This document shows, piece after piece, positions 13,594 to 17,374 of a stretch of 17,374 bases of DNA. A model generated the notes under the pieces. That model worked only from the letters and a program-made list of their open reading frames with translations. It ran no database searches and was not told the DNA's origin. The DNA is from an uncultured Clostridia bacterium (GTDB lineage Bacteria > Bacillota > Clostridia > Oscillospirales > Acutalibacteraceae). Position 1 is the first letter of the stretch. Every line of letters starts with the position of its first letter. The stretch is from NCBI GenBank assembly GCA_937884975.1, contig CAKZZS010000044.1, forward strand, positions 1 to 17,374, given 5' to 3'. The translations under genes were made by a program, and so were the position numbers.

Positions 13594-15330
13594 ATGGCAC
13601 TTGACGGCATTTACCTGCACTTTCTTAAAATGGAGTTAAAAGAAGCTCTCATAGGCGCGAAAGCGGAAAAAATATACCAGCCCACAAAAAATGAGCTGGT
13701 AATTGTTCTGCGTACCCGTCAGGGCGCGTATAAGCTTTTTTTCAGTTGCTCGGGCAATTCCTCAAGAGTTAATATTACCGAGCATTCGCCCGATAATCCC
13801 CAGAAGCCGCCAATGCTGTGTATGCTTCTTCGAAAGCATCTGCAGGGCGCAACGCTTAAAGAAATCAGGCAACAGGAATTTGACAGAATACTGTTTTTCG
13901 ACTTTGACGCGGTAAACGAAATCGGCGACAGAGTAAAGCTTTGCCTTGTAACCGAAATAATGGCGCAGCACAGTAATATAATTCTTCTTAACGGTGAGGG
14001 GAAAATAATAGACGCTTTCCGCCGTATGGACGACGAGAAAAGCGTGCGTGAGGTATTGCCGGGCGGAACGTACGTTTTACCGCCCATGTACGAAAAGGAA
14101 AATATTCTCTCCTGCGATTTAAAGGCAGTTTGCGAAAGAATCGGTAAGAGCGAAAAGCTTCTTTCAAAGGAGCTTCTCAATATCTTTCAGGGCTTTTCTC
14201 CTCTCGTCTGCCGCGAGATGGCTTCACTTGTTACGGGCAGCGATGAAACGGGCGTCGCTCTTTCATTTTCACAGCTTGAAATGCTTGAAAACGAGCTTAT
14301 GAAAATAAGAAATATTATTGAAAAAAATACGCCGTTGCCGTTCCTTTTAAGCGATGCAGACGGCAAACCGTATGATTTTTCTTATATGCCTATCAAGCAG
14401 TATTCCGACGCTCTTGAGGGACAGGAATGCGCTTCTCTTTCGGCTCTTCTTGACAGCTTCTTTTTCGAGCGCGACAGAGTCGAACGCACCAAAAGACGGG
14501 CATGGGACCTGTATAAAACGCTGACCGGTGCGGTTGAACGCGTTGCAAGGCGTATAAACAACCAGACTGCAGAACTTAAGGAATGTGAAAATAAGGAACA
14601 GCTTCGTATTTTTGCGGAGCTTATTACGGCTAATCAGTATTCGCTTGAAAAGGGAGTTTCGGTTTATGAAATTCCCAATTATTACGATAACAATAACCTT
14701 GTAAAAATACCGGTAAATTCTGCGTTCGCGCCGCAAAAAAACGCCCAAAAATACTATAAGGATTACAAAAAGGCGCATACCGCCGAAAAGATGCTTAAAA
14801 CCCTTATTGAGGACGGCAAAAAGGAGCTTACCTATCTTGAAAGCGTGCTCGACTCTCTTTCAAGAGCTCAGACCGAAGCCGAGCTTTTCGCAATACGAAA
14901 CGAGCTTATTGACGGCGGATATGTGAGAAACAGAAAAAATAGTAAACAGCAAAAACAAAAGGAACTGCCGTTTATTGAATATAAAACAACCGACGGCTTT
15001 CGCGTTGCGGTGGGAAGAAATAACGTCCAGAATGACAAGCTGACCTTTAAAACCGCAAATAATCACGATATGTGGCTTCACGTTCAGGGCTTTGCAGGTT
15101 CTCATACGGTTATTTTCAGTGATAAAAAGGAGATAACCGATACGGCAATTCTTGAAGCGGCTTCAATTGCTGCTTATCACAGCAAGGCTAGAGATTTGAA
15201 AAATGTCCCCGTCGACTATACGCTGATTAAAAATATCAAAAAGCCGAACGGCGCTCCGTACGGATTTGTAGTCTATTACACATATAACACGGTTATAGTA
15301 AATCCTAATGACAAAAATAAAAACTCCTGA
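13594..15330 (+). CDS. rqcH: ribosome-associated quality control protein RqcH (Rqc2/NEMF homologue)
   Basis: A 578-aa cytoplasmic protein of the NEMF/FbpA family. RqcH binds stalled 50S subunits with peptidyl-tRNA and recruits tRNA-Ala to add C-terminal alanine tails that mark the chain for degradation. NFACT-N (about 1-200) starts ALDGIYLHFLKMEL and keeps the Asp97-Arg98 pair (EFDR) required for alanine tailing in the B. subtilis protein. A long helical/coiled-coil middle spans about 290-445. The NFACT-R domain (about 465-570) has FRVAVGRNNVQND and DMWLHVQGFAGSHTVI. Older annotations as a fibronectin-binding protein reflect surface binding seen in streptococci; the RQC role is better supported. 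AAGGA precedes ATG 13594. It probably shares a transcript with trmK and the nif3-like gene. Confidence 0.95.
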   Translation: MALDGIYLHFLKMELKEALIGAKAEKIYQPTKNELVIVLRTRQGAYKLFFSCSGNSSRVNITEHSPDNPQKPPMLCMLLRKHLQGATLKEIRQQEFDRILFFDFDAVNEIGDRVKLCLVTEIMAQHSNIILLNGEGKIIDAFRRMDDEKSVREVLPGGTYVLPPMYEKENILSCDLKAVCERIGKSEKLLSKELLNIFQGFSPLVCREMASLVTGSDETGVALSFSQLEMLENELMKIRNIIEKNTPLPFLLSDADGKPYDFSYMPIKQYSDALEGQECASLSALLDSFFFERDRVERTKRRAWDLYKTLTGAVERVARRINNQTAELKECENKEQLRIFAELITANQYSLEKGVSVYEIPNYYDNNNLVKIPVNSAFAPQKNAQKYYKDYKKAHTAEKMLKTLIEDGKKELTYLESVLDSLSRAQTEAELFAIRNELIDGGYVRNRKNSKQQKQKELPFIEYKTTDGFRVAVGRNNVQNDKLTFKTANNHDMWLHVQGFAGSHTVIFSDKKEITDTAILEAASIAAYHSKARDLKNVPVDYTLIKNIKKPNGAPYGFVVYYTYNTVIVNPNDKNKNS

Positions 15331-15358
15331 ATTCTTTCTTCAGGAGTTTCCTCTTTTT
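15321..15358 (+). terminator. terminator overlapping the rqcH stop codon
   Basis: AAACTCCTGAA (15321-15331) pairs perfectly with TTCAGGAGTTT (15339-15349), and CCTCTTTTTCT follows. The stop codon TGA (15328-15330) lies in the stem. The T-tract is interrupted, so it may be partly efficient; a second terminator follows. Confidence 0.6.
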
Positions 15359-15390
15359 CTAAAAACCGCGTGCGCATTTAATATTCTATC

Positions 15391-15436
15391 AAAAAGTACG
15401 CTGACAGTAAATACTCTGGCAGCGTACTTTTTTGAT
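15391..15436. terminator. second, probably bidirectional terminator after rqcH
   Basis: AAAAAGTACGCTG (15391-15403) pairs perfectly with CAGCGTACTTTTT (15420-15432), with a 16-nt loop. A-tract and T-tract on opposite sides make it suitable for both directions. Confidence 0.8.
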
Positions 15437-15505
15437 TTTTAATAAATTATGCTAAAATAACTAAAGAAGAAATAAAATTTTGTTTAAAAATCAATGATTT
15501 TAATG

Positions 15506-15534
15506 TTTAAAAAAGTTATTATTTGTTTTATAAT
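15506..15534 (+). promoter_or_regulatory. predicted sigma-A promoter of the LRR surface protein
   Basis: A perfect -10 TATAAT (15529-15534) has a weak -35 TTTAAA (15506-15511) 17 bp upstream. The predicted start near 15541 lies after ATG 15494, which supports TTG 15578 as the start codon. Confidence 0.55.
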
Positions 15535-15577
15535 GTTTAATGGAGTGAAACGGACTTGTTTTGATGGGGTGGTAGTA

Positions 15578-17356
15578 TTGAATAAGTGTCCTAAATGCGG
15601 AGCGGCTCTTCCCGAAGAGGCGCATTTTTGTATGCACTGCTTTTATTCGAAGGATTTTGTTGAAGAGAAAAAAATATCTTCAAAAGGCGGCTTTGCCCTT
15701 CGCGCTCTTTTTGCAAGTAAGGCTTTTAAGGCGGTTTTGTTTTCTTTACTTGCCGTCTCGTTGCTCGCTGTAGGAGCAGTGACGTTAAAATCCCTTATTC
15801 GTCCCGTTAAAAAGGTTTCGTCCGAAGACGTTTCATTTATACCCGTAACAGCCGAAAACGGCGAAACCGTTACAGACAAAAACGGTGAAGCGGTTACTCA
15901 AAAGGTAATTCGAGTAACGGATGAAAGCGGCGAAAACGTTACTAATGAAAGCGGAGAACAGGTGTATAGGGAGGTTGTTCCCGTCACAAAGGCAAACGGA
16001 GAAGCCGTTACCGATAAAAGCGGCGAGCAGGTCTATGAAATAGTGACCTCAAATGAAGAAGAAACCTTAGGAAAAACTACAAGCAGAAAAAATATTTTTG
16101 ATTTCCTCTTCAATAACAAAAAGGAAGACAAAAAAGAAACTCAAACTACACAGGGAGGCGCTTCTCCGAGCGAACCCGTTGCAACAACGCTTCAAAACAT
16201 ACCTACCTCTGTTGACGGCTCAACGACTTCGGACATTGCTGCAACTGACGGTTCAACCAAACCGTATCAGCCTGAAAATTCAACAACAAAGGATACGGTC
16301 ACAAGTTTTTCCGAATCGACCTATCCTGCTTCATCAACAACTACTACAACTGATAAATCAGAAACAACCGTTAAGACCAATGTAAACGATTTTTCTTATA
16401 CTACCTTTTTGACTAACGCGATAAGAATTACAAAGTATAACGGTTCCGATGAAATAGTTTATGTGCCCGCATATATTGACGGAAAAGAGGTTTGTCGTAT
16501 TGATGAAAACGCTTTTGCCAACAATGCAAAAATTAAAAAAATAATTTTTGAAAGTCGCGATAGTTATGTGGTTGACGACTTTATGTTTCCGAATTCAAAA
16601 ACCGTGTTTTATAATCTTCCGAATTTAACTACAATTGTTTTTCCAAAGAGAACTCTCGCTACCGTTGAAAGCGGAAATACAAATGTCAATTCAAATCTTT
16701 ATCAGAAATGCGAAAAACTGAAAAATATTTACTTTGGGAGCGAAGAGGATACGCCTATGATCTGGGGTTCCAATAAATTAAACTCTATCGACGGCGTTGT
16801 ATTCGGATATTTCAATACGCGTGCATACACGCAAATTTATTATTATCCGCCTGCAAAATCGGAATCTGTATATATAATAAACGAAAAAACGCATTACATT
16901 GGCAGCGGATCAATTAAGAATAATCCTTATATTCAAAAGTTGGTTTTCGGTAAAAATTTTATTGATATTAACAATTATCGCGGTGATACGTTTTATAATT
17001 GTCCAAAGCTTTCTGAATTTGAGTTTTCAGGTGCTGCCGATTCAGCATTCAGCTCCGAGGACGGTGTTTTATACAAAAAAGGGGTTAGCTATAACGGTAA
17101 AGCGGATTTGACTCAAATATACTATCCGCCTGCAAAATCTGACGGTTATTATGAATTCCCAAGCGGAAAGGACTATTATATAAACGGTTCGTTCTACGGA
17201 AATCCTTATTTACAAACTGTTAAATTCAGCGGAGATGTTTATGTTTCAGAGGTGAACGGACTTAATTGTCCGAATTTAAAAAAGGTTATATTGCCTAAAA
17301 ACTGTACTCAGGCAATTGAGTATTTATCCAAATACTATAAAGTTGAAACGTTTTAA
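15578..17356 (+). CDS. zinc-ribbon, single-pass surface protein with BspA-type leucine-rich repeats
   Basis: A 592-aa protein. A cytoplasmic zinc ribbon (C4-P-K-C7 and C18-M-H-C21) starts the protein, and a membrane helix spans about 51-73. Three 23-residue repeats (89-157, 'V-T-x-x-N/S-G-E' units) and a Thr/Ser-rich linker (about 158-270) follow. The rest (about 272-592) is extracellular with BspA/LRR_5-like units; the block GVVF...YYYPPAKS (407-428) recurs as GVLY...IYYPPAKS (496-521). Such LRRs serve in adhesion or host contact in gut bacteria; the ligand here is unknown. I chose TTG 15578 (LNKCPKCG, GGGGTGG upstream) over ATG 15494 because the latter lies before the predicted transcription start and adds 28 residues ahead of the ribbon. 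No sortase motif is needed, as the protein is membrane-anchored. Confidence 0.85.
   Translation: MNKCPKCGAALPEEAHFCMHCFYSKDFVEEKKISSKGGFALRALFASKAFKAVLFSLLAVSLLAVGAVTLKSLIRPVKKVSSEDVSFIPVTAENGETVTDKNGEAVTQKVIRVTDESGENVTNESGEQVYREVVPVTKANGEAVTDKSGEQVYEIVTSNEEETLGKTTSRKNIFDFLFNNKKEDKKETQTTQGGASPSEPVATTLQNIPTSVDGSTTSDIAATDGSTKPYQPENSTTKDTVTSFSESTYPASSTTTTTDKSETTVKTNVNDFSYTTFLTNAIRITKYNGSDEIVYVPAYIDGKEVCRIDENAFANNAKIKKIIFESRDSYVVDDFMFPNSKTVFYNLPNLTTIVFPKRTLATVESGNTNVNSNLYQKCEKLKNIYFGSEEDTPMIWGSNKLNSIDGVVFGYFNTRAYTQIYYYPPAKSESVYIINEKTHYIGSGSIKNNPYIQKLVFGKNFIDINNYRGDTFYNCPKLSEFEFSGAADSAFSSEDGVLYKKGVSYNGKADLTQIYYPPAKSDGYYEFPSGKDYYINGSFYGNPYLQTVKFSGDVYVSEVNGLNCPNLKKVILPKNCTQAIEYLSKYYKVETF
15842..16048 (+). 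repeat. three in-frame 69-bp repeats (23 aa each) in the LRR protein
   Basis: Units cover residues 89-111, 112-134 and 135-157. Each has two sub-units of the form V-T-x-x-(N/S)-G-E, so the array may have grown from a half-unit. There are no gaps between the three units, while the DNA has drifted more than the protein pattern. Confidence 0.8.
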
Positions 17357-17369
17357 AGGGATGGGGATA

Positions 17370-17374
17370 ATGGC
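17370..17374 (+). CDS. possible start of the next gene
   Basis: ATG at 17370 follows GGGATGGGG with suitable spacing, 13 nt past the LRR protein stop codon. Only five bases are visible, so no product can be named. Confidence 0.25.

Noticed and set aside
15494..15577. ATG 15494 as start of the LRR protein
   Set aside because: The predicted promoter (-10 at 15529-15534) lies inside this extension, and family proteins with the zinc ribbon begin one or two residues before the first CPxC.

Overview
The window looks like chromosome from a low-to-moderate-GC Gram-positive Clostridia member, most likely an Oscillospiraceae/Ruminococcaceae gut bacterium. The grounds are Firmicutes-type ribosome binding sites (AGGAGG), TTG and GTG starts, the trmK-nif3 pair, rqcH, a zinc-ribbon/BspA-LRR surface protein, and two large secreted-type serpins. 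As far as I recall, serpins are rare in bacteria but occur as a pair in [Eubacterium] siraeum ('siropins'). The species assignment is inference.

Layout. Positions 1-780 hold no credible protein gene. They contain a chain of short hairpins joined by GTGAAGT-like linkers, a dispersed repeat of the GTCATTCTGAG type, and three modules that each pair a 15-17 bp hairpin with tRNA 3'-end-like flanks. The third module ends in an initiator tRNA gene on the minus strand that has its own consensus promoter. Positions 996-5270 hold two membrane-anchored serpins with an ECF sigma factor between them. Positions 5460-7620 hold glf and a GT2 glycosyltransferase. Positions 7765-12081 hold a polyprenyl-phosphate-type glycosyltransferase, a long isoleucyl-tRNA synthetase-like gene and a small DUF1858 redox protein. 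Positions 12136-15330 hold trmK, a nif3-like gene and rqcH. Positions 15578-17356 encode a zinc-ribbon, single-pass, leucine-rich-repeat surface protein. All protein genes are on the plus strand. Intrinsic terminators after serpin 1, serpin 2, the GT2 gene, the DUF1858 gene and rqcH divide the window into transcription units.

The most interesting region is 996-5270. The sigma factor overlaps the second serpin by four bases. That serpin starts with a short charged cytoplasmic segment resembling the N-terminus of clostridial ECF anti-sigma factors, followed by one membrane helix, a Ser/Thr-rich linker and a complete extracellular serpin domain. The upstream serpin has the same outer architecture but only about ten residues inside the cell. 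I infer a sensor/effector pair: serpin 2 as an anti-sigma factor with a protease-trapping sensor domain, and serpin 1 as an effector that may be a target of the sigma factor.

A second notable point is the isoleucyl-tRNA synthetase-like enzyme. It has the length of the eukaryote-like IleRS2 type and carries GIHH in place of the HIGH signature, an arrangement linked to very high mupirocin resistance. It has no T-box leader.
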